64,000 nt of DNA from Tillus elongatus (GCA_964006375.1 OZ023264.1:177602010-177666009); one strand, 5' to 3'; positions 55,014-64,000 are shown, counted from the first letter of the stretch. Translations and numbers: made by a program. Notes: generated by a model not told the origin, from the letters alone.

Positions 55014-56130
55014 ATGCATTTTTTCTCCCTCGGGGCTCGCCCGCGGCTTTGCCGCCCCGATAGCACTGCAACCTTTGGCTTATTCTGCATGCCCTTAGTC
55101 TGTTTACTCCACCCATTCCAAAATCACTGCCTTGAACTAGTCTGCACAGCGATTGGTAGGGTGAAGTTTTACAATGCTCTGTCTCTGGTCTAGACTGACC
55201 GTAGATCAGTTGTCTTTTGCGGTTCAGAGCTTTACACTCGCACAAGATGTGCTGGGCTGATTCCTCCCCCTCGCCGCAGAATCTGCATGCGAGGTCCCCT
55301 TCGAACCGCCCCATTTTATGCAGGTGTTTCTTGACGGCCATGTGTCCCGTCAAGAGACCTGATATGTTTCTGAGCTGTCCTCTGCTAAGATTTAGCAGCT
55401 TCAAAGCTCTTTTTGAACTGGGTTCGTCAATTATTGACTTCCCAAGTCTGAGCCCTGGACAGTCTGCCCAGTACACCCTTGTGTTGGTTTCTGACCCAGG
55501 ACTTAATGGCTCCCCTGGCAGTCCTCTTTGTCACTCCCAGAACCGGTTCCGGTCCCATAAATGGTTCTGCTGACTCTCTTAGCGAGACTGTCAGCTTCTT
55601 TATTGCCTTTGACCCTCGAGTGACCTGGCACCTAGATGAGGGTGACCTCATTCTGCTCAGCCAGGTCGCTCGTCTCGGCTCGGCACTTACTCACCAGCCA
55701 GGAATTTACCTGTGGGCCACTTACGGCTGCCTGGCTGTCGGTGGCTATAAGGATCCGCTGGTTGGTGTAGCCCCTCCTCTTGTTCTCCCGCACACAGTGC
55801 AGGATGACCGTTGCATGGGCTCCGAGGGAAATACTATGACACTCTCGGTTCTTCCGAATAAACACCTGTCTCCGTCCCACGTTCCCCGCCGGTCCGTCCG
55901 TGAACCAGACGAGCGCGCCCCTTGGTATGCGCGGCGTCTCCTCCCGATATGCCTCGCGGTCGGGGATTTTCACTGTAAAGTTGTTTACCCTGCAGATTCG
56001 CGGGCTCGCGAAGTCTGACCTCATTTCAAGCATGGGCTCATTCACGATCGCCTGAATTTTGCAGTGGCCCCTGAAGCCTGGGTTGATCTTCAGTGTACCA
56101 TTGCAGATGGCATACTCTGGTTTTCAATTT
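55014..56130 (-). mobile_element. RNase-H-bearing LINE fragment, copy 3 (family E)
   Basis: Read on the minus strand from 56130: FTVKIPDREAYREETPRIPR, ALVWFTDGPAGNVGRRQVFI (RNase H first acid), RILIATDSQAAVSG, EQNEVTLI followed by a WVPGHSRVKGNKEADSLA-like frame, LLNLSRGQLRNISGLLTGHM and the zinc knuckle [20 protein letters not shown]. The 3' end is at about 55014, with an A run. It matches copy 1 at 31791-32992 closely by eye, including the same C-terminal block. Only the 3' part of the element is present. Confidence 0.82.
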
Positions 56131-56774
56131 GAATAATTTTTTCCAGGTGGACTTAAGATTTTATGTACGTAAGTAGTAGCAAAAGCTTTGGTCCAACTAA
56201 AAAATCACAGCACACTGCATCAAGTTTTAGGAATACTATTATTGTAGTTATTGATCAGCTGGAGTATCCATCACATTGTATACATTCCAGATTTTGTAAT
56301 GTTGTAATTTTAATCGAGGCAAAATTTTTCAAGTATCTATCCACTTGTACGTAGGTACATATTTATATGTTTAATTTCAGCAAATGTACAAAAAACATTC
56401 TAACGAAGATGTAAACCGTATTAAAATTATGTTTGTGGTCAAAATAACGTTATAACTGTTATTCTGGTGCAACAGAATACATCCACTAGCTGAATAACCG
56501 CGGTTTGTAATATAATCTGCATTTAGATTTTTTAATTTGGATCATTCTTGCATTATCATCAATAAAATTAATTAACTTATGTTTGATCTTAGTGCCTAAT
56601 TAAGATATGTACTAAAACAATTTTATATAAATGGCACTATTAAGAACTAGGTTAGTAATAAAATCAATATTGTTTAAGTGCAGGCAACGGCAGAAAAAGG
56701 AGCCTTTGAAATATTCACTTTTTAAAAAGTGTGTATCTTTAAAAAAACAGACAAATATATAAAAAAGTCTGGAC

Positions 56775-57090
56775 GCAGCAAGTGCGTTATGGAAGTAAAT
56801 TTTCAGAAAAATCTTTTTAAAAGCAGATATATGTCTCTCTAATACAAGCAGGCATCAATCTGGTTACCGGTATAACCTATATATAGGAGAAACAATGTAC
56901 CATATTTTATCAAAATAACTTATTGTTTGAAAACGTAACAATTTTTCCGAAAATAAACTTAAAATGTTTCACAGAAAACTGGTTTCCTAGCCAACAAACC
57001 TTGGGTTAATAATAGCAAATTGAGTTATTGAAATTTGAAACATTTAATGAGAATTCGCTACAAAAACGCACTTACTGCATCTCGTTTTAT
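56775..57090. repeat. MITE-like element with ~30-bp inverted ends
   Basis: The left end GACGCAGCAAGTGCGTTATG with AAGTAAATTTTCA and the inverse of the right end (GATGCAGTAAGTGCGTTTTT then GTAGCGAATTCTCA) pair imperfectly over about 30 bp, enclosing roughly 300 bp of non-coding sequence. A related terminus is at 15165-15220. Confidence 0.55.
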
Positions 57091-57316
57091 TTTCTTACAA
57101 AAGGCATCATATTTCGATAAAAAAATGCAAGAATGCAATAATATAAGGGTGTTCGAAATTTTTTTGTAGGTATCACCAACGACTTATGGGCCAGCCTGTG
57201 ATTGTCAAAATAATTTTATAAGATGCAGCTCAAGACACCATATAATTAACGTATACAACATTTTCTAGTAGCTTGTATAATAACAATTATATTGAACTTT
57301 ACCGTCGAAATGTGTC

Positions 57317-57320
<4 letters not shown>

Positions 57321-57398
<78 letters not shown>
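57321..57398. repeat. (TA)n microsatellite
   Basis: About 78 bp of pure alternating TA. Confidence 0.97.
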
Positions 57399-57403
<5 letters not shown>

Positions 57404-57733
57404 GCAAACAGATAAAAACTGAAACTAAACCCGGATATGGATTCTACGGGGCCTAGTTTGCGCTCATTTGAAGAAATCTTCTTTAAATTTAACAGTCGCG
57501 GTCTCCTCAACGAATTTTTCAACGAAAATTAGTTAAAAATTATAGACCATTAAACCATAAACTTAGCTAACACTACCGCCAAAGCATCAGAGAAAGAGTC
57601 TATTTAAAATGAAATTTCTATAAATATTTTAGTAAAATGAATAATAATAAATGACGGTTGAAGCTGAAACTTAAGGGTTTGCAGAATACTCCTCTTGCGA
57701 CATTTTCTTTACATAATCCGTATTTGTTACAGG

Positions 57734-57739
57734 TTCTTT
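57734..57739. repeat. Left 6-bp target-site duplication of the mini-Polinton (TTCTTT)
   Basis: TTCTTT immediately precedes the terminal AGTAGG and is repeated at 63486-63491. Confidence 0.9.
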
Positions 57740-57961
57740 AGTAGGTAACACCCCGATTGAGACCCGATTGAGACCCTCTACCCCCAGCAATCCGGCTCTC
57801 TGATTGGTCCACGTGACCCACCACCCAGAATCCCTGCTCTCTGATTGGTCGAAACCCGACCACGTGACCCATTGTAGGGGGAATCCCCCAAATTTTTGTG
57901 CTCACGGCCGTCACACAGCCTGGTCTCCAGATGTGAATTTCACAATAATATCTGCGCTCGG
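57740..57961. repeat. Left terminal inverted repeat of the mini-Polinton
   Basis: 222 bp, ending ATCTGCGCTCGG. By direct reading it matches the inverse of 63264-63485 along its whole length. It contains two internal short direct repeats: GATTGAGACCC twice, and CTCTCTGATTGGTC twice. Confidence 0.93.
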
Positions 57962-58089
57962 CGCGAACGTCTGTGCGGTCTACATCCTCAGTGGATTTAT
58001 CATTATTTTTGTCGTCTCCAAGATCCTATTTGCTAAAGGGCATTGCGATATCTATTTCGAAAAAATCGTAGGTAATAGGGCACTTGAGG

Positions 58090-58225
58090 CAGACAGGTAG
58101 TGGGGGTGGGAGTGGGGGTACCCCCACCCCTACCCCTAGGGGCGGAGCCCCACCCCTAGTGGGCGGAGCCCCACCCCTAGTGGGCGGAGCCCCACCCCCT
58201 TGTGGGCGTGGCCCAGTGACGTCAC
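58090..58225. repeat. Inner inverted arm with 21-bp GC-rich tandem repeats and TGACGTCA
   Basis: GACAGGTAGTGGGGGTGGGA starts a block inverted at 63215-63250. It is followed by three units of AGTGGGCGGAGCCCCACCCCT and a CRE/ATF-type palindrome TGACGTCA (58217-58224), which has an inverted counterpart at 63070-63077. A 128-bp insert (57962-58089), absent on the right side, separates this arm from the outer repeat. Confidence 0.75.
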
Positions 58226-58529
58226 ATGACTTGCGCCAGATAGAGGTCTAACCTGGGCACATGCACCACCGGTTCTTGTGACGTCACTCGCTTCCAGCAT
58301 CGTTTTTATTTATAGCGTCAGCTGTGACTGACCTGGATGGTTAATCAACTAACCTGGCCGCATCTATTTTTAAAAATTGTTCAAAATCCATGTAGGCTGC
58401 CTCATGGTCATCGTAGATGTGTTTTAAATTGTTTTCTTCTTGTTTGACTTAAAAACATTCAGTTTATGTTCCGCAAAAGAGTGACTGTTACCCATCTGCT
58501 AGACATGTGTTAGAAATATGTCTGCCCTA

Positions 58530-58670
58530 TTAGACAGCTGTGTTAGACAGCTGTATTAGACAGCTGTGTTAGACAGCTGTATTAGACAGCTGTGTTAGAC
58601 AGCTGTGTTAGACAGCTGTGTTAGACAGCTGTGTTAGACAGCTGTTAGACAGCTGTCTGTCATGTCAGAC
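58530..58670. repeat. 13-bp minisatellite (TTAGACAGCTGT[G/A])
   Basis: About ten tandem units of TTAGACAGCTGT with one alternating base. Each contains the palindrome CAGCTG, an E-box. Confidence 0.9.
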
Positions 58671-58701
58671 AGCTGTATGACAGCTGTCGTTGTTGTCTGT
58701 T

Positions 58702-58860
58702 GAATATTAAGACGTGAAGTGTCCACTAAGGTTCAGTCGTTAACCAACAGTGAAGGTGAAAACAATAAGTTGTGTTGTCTGTCTTGTTTTGTCGAATATT
58801 AAGACGAGGAGCGTCCGCTAAGGTTCAGTCGGTAGCCAGCAGTGAAGGTGAAAACAAATA
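58702..58860. repeat. Direct repeat, ~94-bp period, upstream of the ORF
   Basis: GAATATTAAGACG(T/A)G(A/G)AG followed by GTCC(A/G)CTAAGGTTCAGTCG and CAGTGAAGGTGAAAACAA occurs at about 58702 and again at about 58796. It may be a leader or promoter duplicated in tandem. Confidence 0.75.
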
Positions 58861-58945
58861 GTACCTGCTAAACTTTAGTCTTTAATAAACACGAGGCTAA
58901 ACTTCGGTCCTTTAACCAACACAGTCAGTTGTGTAGCACGAAACA

Positions 58946-59332
58946 ATGGCATTCCAAATACTTGAAGATACAGTGACCTCCAATAAGAAGTTTAAACTTG
59001 ATAGACGAAGCGTATGCTTTAGACTACAAGATATACCTGACGATGTCAACGATCCAGAGAAGTGGGTCAAAGATCGTATTAAAGATATTGTGAGTCATAT
59101 AGTCCATGATGTCGATCCCGAAGACAGAGTGGGGTTTACCTTTAGCTCGGAGGGGTTCGACAAGGGGGCTGCTCACTTGCCTTTCAGAAAAGCAAAGAAT
59201 GTTGTTTTCGAAGACATTTGGTTCCTACTGAGTAAGATATACCAGAGTAAAGGACCTGGTTTTCGTTCTAATAGTTTTCGAATGACGATGACTCAAGTGA
59301 AAACCGCTAAGCCTTTAATACATGTCAATTAA
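58946..59332 (+). CDS. Mini-Polinton ORF, 128 residues, possible N-terminal stub of a polymerase-type protein
   Basis: An intact frame from ATG at 58946 with the context AACAATGG. It opens MAFQILEDTVTSNKKFKLDR and has the motifs FRLQDIPDDVNDPEKWVKD, DRVGFTFSSEGFDKG and SKIYQSKGPGFRSNSFRMTM. From memory, this pattern resembles the beginning of large proteins in arthropod Polinton-like elements, probably the DNA polymerase B protein, but I cannot verify it. If so, only a small N-terminal part remains, cut short by a stop at 59330-59332. It has no signal peptide or membrane segment. The direct repeats at 58702-58860 lie upstream and may be its leader. Confidence 0.6.
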   Translation: MAFQILEDTVTSNKKFKLDRRSVCFRLQDIPDDVNDPEKWVKDRIKDIVSHIVHDVDPEDRVGFTFSSEGFDKGAAHLPFRKAKNVVFEDIWFLLSKIYQSKGPGFRSNSFRMTMTQVKTAKPLIHVN

Positions 59333-59493
59333 ATATCTTAACCCATCATTACCATCATATATTCAGACACTTGTACGTAGCTTGCAAGCCTTCAATATAA
59401 ACACGTACCAATTCAATCTCTTAATCCATTATTAACATCATAGGTTCAGAGGGGTCCACTTGTAGATAGCTTGCTATCTCTACGCCCCTCAAC

Positions 59494-59533
59494 GTTGGTT
59501 GGTTGGTTGGGTGGTTGGTTAGTTGGTTGGTTG
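59494..59533. repeat. GGTT-type tandem repeat
   Basis: GTTGGTTGGTTGGTTGGGTGG and similar; a second short GGTT tract is at 59927-59947. Confidence 0.85.
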
Positions 59534-59639
59534 CACTTTTCATAGAAATGATTGGATATCCAACAGGCTAAATTTAGAATGAAATCTTTGCAAACATATG
59601 TACAACCTATCAAGTCGTTTACAATCTGAGCTCCACCCA

Positions 59640-60842
59640 TTTTTACCAAGTATGTTGCAGTTCTAGGTGTTACTTGAGATGTTGCTTCCGACACTTCTAG
59701 GGGGCCGGTATTCCGGCTCCCTGGAGATGACTTTAAGTGGACTCCTTCGGTTGAAATATTTAGGCTATCGGTATTCTGGCTACCTAAATGTTTCTTCAGC
59801 GGACCGTTGTAATAGGTAATCAACTCTTTAGTTTTCTTATTTTTTCATATATCACACTTTTTAATTTTATTTTACACTATCGAAAATTAAATTACATACA
59901 TACATAAAGGGTACACCTCAAAAACAGTTGGTTGGTTGGTTGGTTGGTACATAGACTGTTATGTTCGTATACTTAAAACTTAGTAAACTCAATAAGGTTC
60001 TGAATACGTTTCTCCTCAGACACATCTGTTATGTACGTCGGTTCTATTTGTCTTACGGTGTTTCACTTCTGTTTTTCTTCTGTTAAAGAGATTTACAGAA
60101 TTTGCATCATATGGTGTGTTTAGGATCACTTCGGTATCGGAATGTTTGTTCTTAATGTTCTTATCATTTTACTTCGGTTCCTTGAAGATTGGTTCTATAT
60201 TTCTGATTAAATTCGCTTACGCAGAAATAAACATTGTTGAGTTTTTCATAAAAATGAATGGTTATGTAGCAAATCGAATTTAATATCAAACATACTAAAG
60301 TCCAACAAGTATTTAGCGGTTGTTGGTGTTAATTGAAATGTTGCTTCCGACACTTCTAGGGCATCGGTATTCCGAGCCCCTGGAGATGTCTCTCAGTGGG
60401 CTCCTTCGGTTGGAACATTTGGCATATCGGTATTCCGATAACCCAAATGTTCCTTCAGCTGACTGTTGTAATAGGCAATCAACTCTTTAGTTTTCTTATT
60501 TTCCAACCAATGACACATAAAGCCACATCTCAAGACAGTTAGTTAAGAGTGTTGTATGACTAAGATTACTCTTGAAATATTTAGGATATCGGTATTCCGG
60601 CTACCTAAATGCTTCTTTAGCTGACAGTTGTAATAGACAATCAACTCTTTAGTTTTGTTATTTCCACCCATTAACACATAAAGCCACATCTCAAGACAGT
60701 TAGTTAGAGTGTTGTGTGATTAAAATTACTCTGAAATGCTAGTGGCACCCATTTTTACCAAGTATGTAGCAGCTGTAGGTACCAAGTCAACCCCTTCTGC
60801 TTGTTGTTTTAATAGACAATTAACTCTTTAGTTTTGTTATTT
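59640..60842 (-). pseudogene. Four degenerate tandem copies of an unidentified gene fragment
   Basis: Minus-strand blocks at about 59640-59835, 60300-60510, 60570-60670 and 60740-60842 share a reading of KELI(A/T)YYN followed by LK(K/E)HLG, NTD, TEG, SPG.RNT and LEVSEAT. Copy 1 lies in an open frame (59823-59446) whose first 70 residues match copy 2; copies 3 and 4 are shorter by internal deletions. The protein was not recognised. Partial amino-acid similarity between copies suggests they were once coding. A tandem array of a gene's end left in a degraded element is the simplest reading. Confidence 0.55.
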
Positions 60843-61329
60843 TATATCTCATAAACATAAAAGCTACACTTCAAGATACTTAGTTTAACTGGTCACATGG
60901 CTAAGATTACTCTGAAATGATAGAGATGTGTTGGTTTAGGGCAATTGAAGACTGTTCTTCAAGACATATTTACTTTGGTTTGTTAGGTACGCTTGACAGC
61001 TGCCTGTACCGTCAACTTCAATAAGTCTAAGAGGGTGTACTAAAATTTGTCTGTAGCACGCATCACTTGATGTAGTCAACATTTAAACACGCTATTGAAT
61101 ACTGTTCTTTCTCGTATGGTTGAAATTTTCTCTGAAAGTAACTTCATTAAGTCTAAGAGAGAGTGTGTTGTTTTTAGGTGTTAACACAGCTTGTTCTGAC
61201 TTACTTAAATATTATATTTCTTCTGTTCAACAAGACGATGATTTTGAGGTGTCACACATGTATGTAGCTCTAAGACTGGCTATACCGGAAGTGTCTACCG
61301 GAAGTAACATTTTTATTGATTTTATTGGT

Positions 61330-62290
61330 TTGCTGAACAGCGTGTATGTATTGGTTCTATAGTACATCTCACGGATCTTCTGCGATAAGGGTTTTAAGTT
61401 TTTTATCTCAGTTTCTTGTAGACCTTGTTACGAAACATACATTTTTGAAGTCGGCTCCTTTCTATCACTTTCCGTTCAAAAGATATAACGATTTAAAGTT
61501 TAGACCGGAAGTGGCCATTTTATTGTATATTCCAATTTGCTTTGGCCTCCTTAACACCGTGCATGTATTGGTTCTATCGTACATCTCACCGATCTTCCGC
61601 GATAAGGATTTGAAGTTTTTTATCTCAGTTTCTTGTAGACCTTGTTACGAAACATACATTTTTGAAGTCGGTTCCTTTCTATCACTTTCCGTTGAAAAGA
61701 TATAACGATTTAACGTTTAGACCGGAAGTGGCCATTTTATTGTATATTCCAATTTGATTTGGCCTCCTTAACACCGTGCATGTATTGGTTCTATCGTACA
61801 TCTCACCGATCTTCCGCGATAAGGATTTGAAGTTTTTTATCTCATTTTCTTGTAGACCTTGTTACGAAACATACATTTTTAAAGTCGGTTCCTTTCTATC
61901 ACTTGTCGTTCAAAAGATATAACGATTTAAAGTTTAGACCGGAAGTGGCCATTTTATTGTATATTCCAATTTGGTTTGGCCTCCTTAACACCGTGCATGT
62001 ATTGGTTCTCTCGTACATCTCACGGATCTTCCGCGATAAGGGTTTAAAGTTTTTTATCTCAGTTTCTTGTAGAGCTTGTTATGAAACGATATATTTTTAA
62101 AGTCAGTTCCTTTCTATCACTTTCCGTTCAAAAGATATAACGATTTAAAGTTTAGACCGGAAGTGGTCATTTTATTGTATATTCCACTTTGATTTGACCT
62201 CCTTAACACCGTGCATGTGTTGATTCTATCGTACATCTCACGGATCTTCCGCGATAAGGGTTTGAAGTTTTTTATCTTATTTTAGTCGCC
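61330..62290. repeat. Satellite-like array, about 4.4 units of 217 bp
   Basis: The landmark GATCTTC within CTCAC(C/G)GATCTTC recurs at 61374, 61591, 61808, 62025 and 62243, spacing 217, 217, 217 and 218 bp. Each full unit also contains AGACCGGAAGTGG(C/T)CATT and TTCTTGTAGACCTTGTTACG. Apparent plus-strand frames through it (61346-61705, 61903-62100) are repeat shadows. Confidence 0.92.
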
Positions 62291-62344
62291 ATTTTTTAAT
62301 TCTGCTTACTTAGACGAGTAACATGACACTAAACACGTGGGGGT

Positions 62345-62640
62345 AGAAAGGAATTGAACCTGTAACCAACCATTGTTTCTAAGCTTACTGTTTAGTTATT
62401 CAGTACCTCTTTGTATTTGTTTGACGCTACCATATCAAGGAGCATATATCAGGAATCGAACCTGTATCTCTTTCAAAATAAAATCAACTACTTGCCGCGC
62501 CCACACATAAGGCTAAAAAAGTTCCTATTTTTAAGAGTTGAACCTGTTGTCCATTTTGTTTCTGAGCTTCCTTCTTTGTTTTGCCAGCGACCTCTATTGT
62601 CTCTACGATATTTAAGTTTGGTTTCCTATTTGAACCTGTT
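62345..62640 (-). repeat. Four tRNA T-arm-like (B box) motifs in a row
   Basis: On the minus strand CAGGTTCAATTC (62351-62362), CAGGTTCGATTC (62453-62464), CAGGTTCAACTC (62535-62546) and CAGGTTCAAATA (62627-62638) recur at 82-102 bp intervals. Each looks like a pol III B box or tRNA T arm. I could not fold complete cloverleaves. The last two also share a 55-bp TTTTGTTTCTGA block. Confidence 0.45.
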
Positions 62641-62904
62641 GTCTATTTTGTTTCTGAACTTCCTTCTTTTGTTTGCCAACGACCTCTGTGTGTTATTTTT
62701 ACAGATTTGATATTCCCTCATTAAATGTAAGAAGGGCTTTATCTTCCAGCTCACATTTATATAATATTAAAACATATTAATTCTTATTTTGTGAATCATT
62801 CAATTGTCTAATAATAATAAAATATTTAAATATGTTACATGTATGGTTTGTTTTAATTAAAAGTCGTATATATATACAAATCTGAAACAATAAATTAACA
62901 AGTG

Positions 62905-62990
62905 CTTGATTAGCCGCGACGGTTAAGGTAGTCGTTCCTCATCTGAATGTCCCGGGTTCGAAACTCACCTGCTCCAAATGGTTTTTTTTC
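62905..62990 (+). repeat. tRNA-like/SINE-head sequence inside the mini-Polinton
   Basis: A box TAGCCGCGACGG (62911-62922), B box GGTTCGAAACT (62955-62965) and a T8 run (62982-62989) that would terminate pol III. It resembles the SINE head at 49673, not a complete functional tRNA by my folding. Confidence 0.55.
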
Positions 62991-63049
62991 AAAATATCCT
63001 TAGAATAATTTGAAGTAATAGGTTAGACACTTTGGAATGTTTGCATGTG

Positions 63050-63263
63050 ACTGTCTGGCCCAAGTCGTGTGACGTCACTGTCTGGCCAAAGTTTCCTAGA
63101 CATGGTCAATGACCTTAGAATGCAGGTTACATTGGAAGCCATCTTGGACGCCATCTTGGGGGGGGGCGTGGCCACACCCATAAGGGGTGGGACTCCGCCC
63201 ACTAGGGGAGGGGAGGGGGTACCCCCACTCCTACCCCCACTACCTGTCTGGCCAGAGTGGCCC
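63050..63263. repeat. Right inner inverted arm of the mini-Polinton
   Basis: It mirrors 58090-58225: TGACGTCA at 63070-63077, a G-rich CCACTAGGGGAGGGGAGGG block, and ACTCCTACCCCCACTACCTG next to the outer repeat. It lacks the 128-bp insert of the left side. Confidence 0.75.
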
Positions 63264-63485
63264 CCGAGCGCAGATATTATTGTGAAATTCACATCTGGAG
63301 ACCAGGCTGTGTGACGGCCGTGAGCACAAAAATTTGGGGGATTCCCCCTACAATGGGTCACGTGGTCGGGTTTCGACCAATCAGAGAGCAGGGATTCTGG
63401 GTGGTGGGTCACGTGGACCAATCAGAGAGCCGGATTGCTGGGGGTAGAGGGTCTCAATCGGGTCTCAATCGGGGTGTTACCTACT
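63264..63485. repeat. Right terminal inverted repeat of the mini-Polinton
   Basis: 222 bp, inverse of 57740-57961, ending GGGGTGTTACCTACT. Confidence 0.93.
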
Positions 63486-63491
63486 TTCTTT
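63486..63491. repeat. Right 6-bp target-site duplication of the mini-Polinton (TTCTTT)
   Basis: An exact copy of 57734-57739 directly after the terminal ACT. Confidence 0.9.
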
Positions 63492-63689
63492 GCCTAAATG
63501 TTGCCAATTTTGACGTTTCAAATCGGCACTTTGACGTTTTGAGGAAAACCTCAATTTTTTCTTTAAATGGCCATAACGTTTCTGTCTTTAAACCTTTAAA
63601 CTTACAGACCTAAATTTTTTTACATGGTACACTCTTTATAATACAAATACGCGTACCAAATTTTGTTGCCCTTACTTTGTTACTTCCGG

Positions 63690-63718
63690 GGATATACATT
63701 TTTTCCGAAATAAAACAC

Positions 63719-63783
<65 letters not shown>

Positions 63784-63851
63784 CGTCCCATTATTTTTTG
63801 AGTTATCGGTGTGGTACACATGTGTGATATACATTTTTTCCGAAATAAAAC

Positions 63852-63950
<99 letters not shown>

Positions 63951-63955
63951 CGTCC
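63690..63955. repeat. Tandem duplication built on two (TA)n arrays
   Basis: The block GATATACATTTTTTCCGAAA followed by TAAAACACA, (AT)n and TTTACGTCC occurs twice (63692-63788 and 63827-63955). The TA tracts are about 58 and 90 bp. Confidence 0.9.
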
Positions 63956-64000
63956 TACTGGGTTCTGAATTTGTTGACTAACAAAACACAGCTTTTTAAA

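Larger units (their letters stand above)
56131..57739. other. Intergenic AT-rich DNA
   Basis: No coding sequence recognised. It contains a MITE-like inverted repeat (56775-57090), a TA array (57321-57398) and a sequence at 57425-57530 that resembles 17625-17730, both lying just after a TA array. Confidence 0.6.
57740..63485. mobile_element. Non-autonomous Polinton/Maverick-like element (mini-Polinton), 5746 bp
   Basis: The outer 222 bp at each end are inverted copies (57740-57961 and 63264-63485), starting AGTAGGTAACACCCC and ending in its complement. Both sides are flanked by TTCTTT. A 6-bp duplication, AG..CT ends and long inverted repeats are the established terminal signature of Polinton/Maverick elements, which are normally 15-20 kb and encode a protein-primed DNA polymerase B, retroviral-type integrase, protease, packaging ATPase and capsid proteins. 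None of those is recognisable here. Instead the interior has tandem repeats (13-bp, 21-bp, about 94-bp and 217-bp units), degenerate repeated gene fragments, tRNA-like sequences and one short ORF. It would depend on a full-length relative for movement. Confidence 0.8.

Noticed and set aside
57804..58100. A 98-codon frame starting MVHVTHHPESLLSD with a hydrophobic segment
   Set aside because: Its first half is terminal inverted repeat and occurs identically (inverted) at the right end; coding is not supported, though the one-sided insert is kept as a finding.
61346..62100. Plus-strand frames repeating LLNTVHVLVLSYIS
   Set aside because: They repeat with the 217-bp satellite period and break between units; best explained by the repeat.
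62905..62990. A functional tRNA gene in the mini-Polinton
   Set aside because: No acceptor stem pairs; only A and B boxes plus a T run.

Overview
This is a eukaryotic, almost certainly arthropod (most likely insect), nuclear genomic window. It holds two host genes with spliceosomal introns, about twenty nested transposable-element copies, and long (TA)n and (TATG)n microsatellites. The host loci are a divergent pair. A Nup210/gp210 nuclear-pore membrane glycoprotein gene runs leftward from about 52.7 kb and leaves the window at its left edge. A compact beta-tubulin gene runs rightward from 53225 to 54631. The two start codons are 480 bp apart. The species cannot be named from the sequence.

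Nup210: thirteen exons (3986-52744, minus strand) splice in phase into 1495 codons, roughly the first 80% of the protein. The first four exons are separated by introns of 57-69 bp. Most later introns are swollen to 3-18 kb by transposons, with two exceptions of 131 and 211 bp. The C-terminal part, with the membrane helix, lies beyond position 1.

Mobile DNA, left to right: (i) a deleted mariner-like element (1-1437); (ii) a rearranged LINE of 'family A' (1645-3560); (iii) a three-level nest at 4401-12640, in which a LINE 3' tail was hit by a hAT element (8-bp target duplication) and the hAT was hit by a near-intact two-ORF LINE ('family B', about 5950-10010); (iv) a 0.9 kb composite TA/TATG microsatellite (16707-17594); (v) a LINE ('family C') split by a DD41D-type mariner with arms of about 0.95 kb (19470-22335); (vi) LINE clusters at 23.5-26.9, 28.6-34.9, 36.4-39.5 and 41.2-45.1 kb, including copies of an RNase-H LINE; (vii) a second hAT (46321 to about 50.8 kb) carrying a nested LINE and a tRNA-derived SINE with its own target duplication; (viii) an RNase-H LINE fragment downstream of the tubulin gene (55014-56130).

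The most unusual object is at 57740-63485. It is a 5.75 kb element with 222-bp terminal inverted repeats that start AGT and end ACT, flanked by the 6-bp duplication TTCTTT. That is the terminal signature of Polinton/Maverick elements, but this copy is about a third of the usual size. It is filled with tandem repeats, duplicated gene fragments, tRNA-like sequences and one 128-codon ORF, and shows no integrase, protease, ATPase or capsid gene. I read it as a non-autonomous 'mini-Polinton'. A second point worth checking is a canonical A_AAA_AAC slippery heptamer directly before the ORF1 stop of the near-intact LINE, with ORF2 in the -1 frame and lacking an early ATG.

All family calls rest on recognisable motifs and reading frames. 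No database search was possible.
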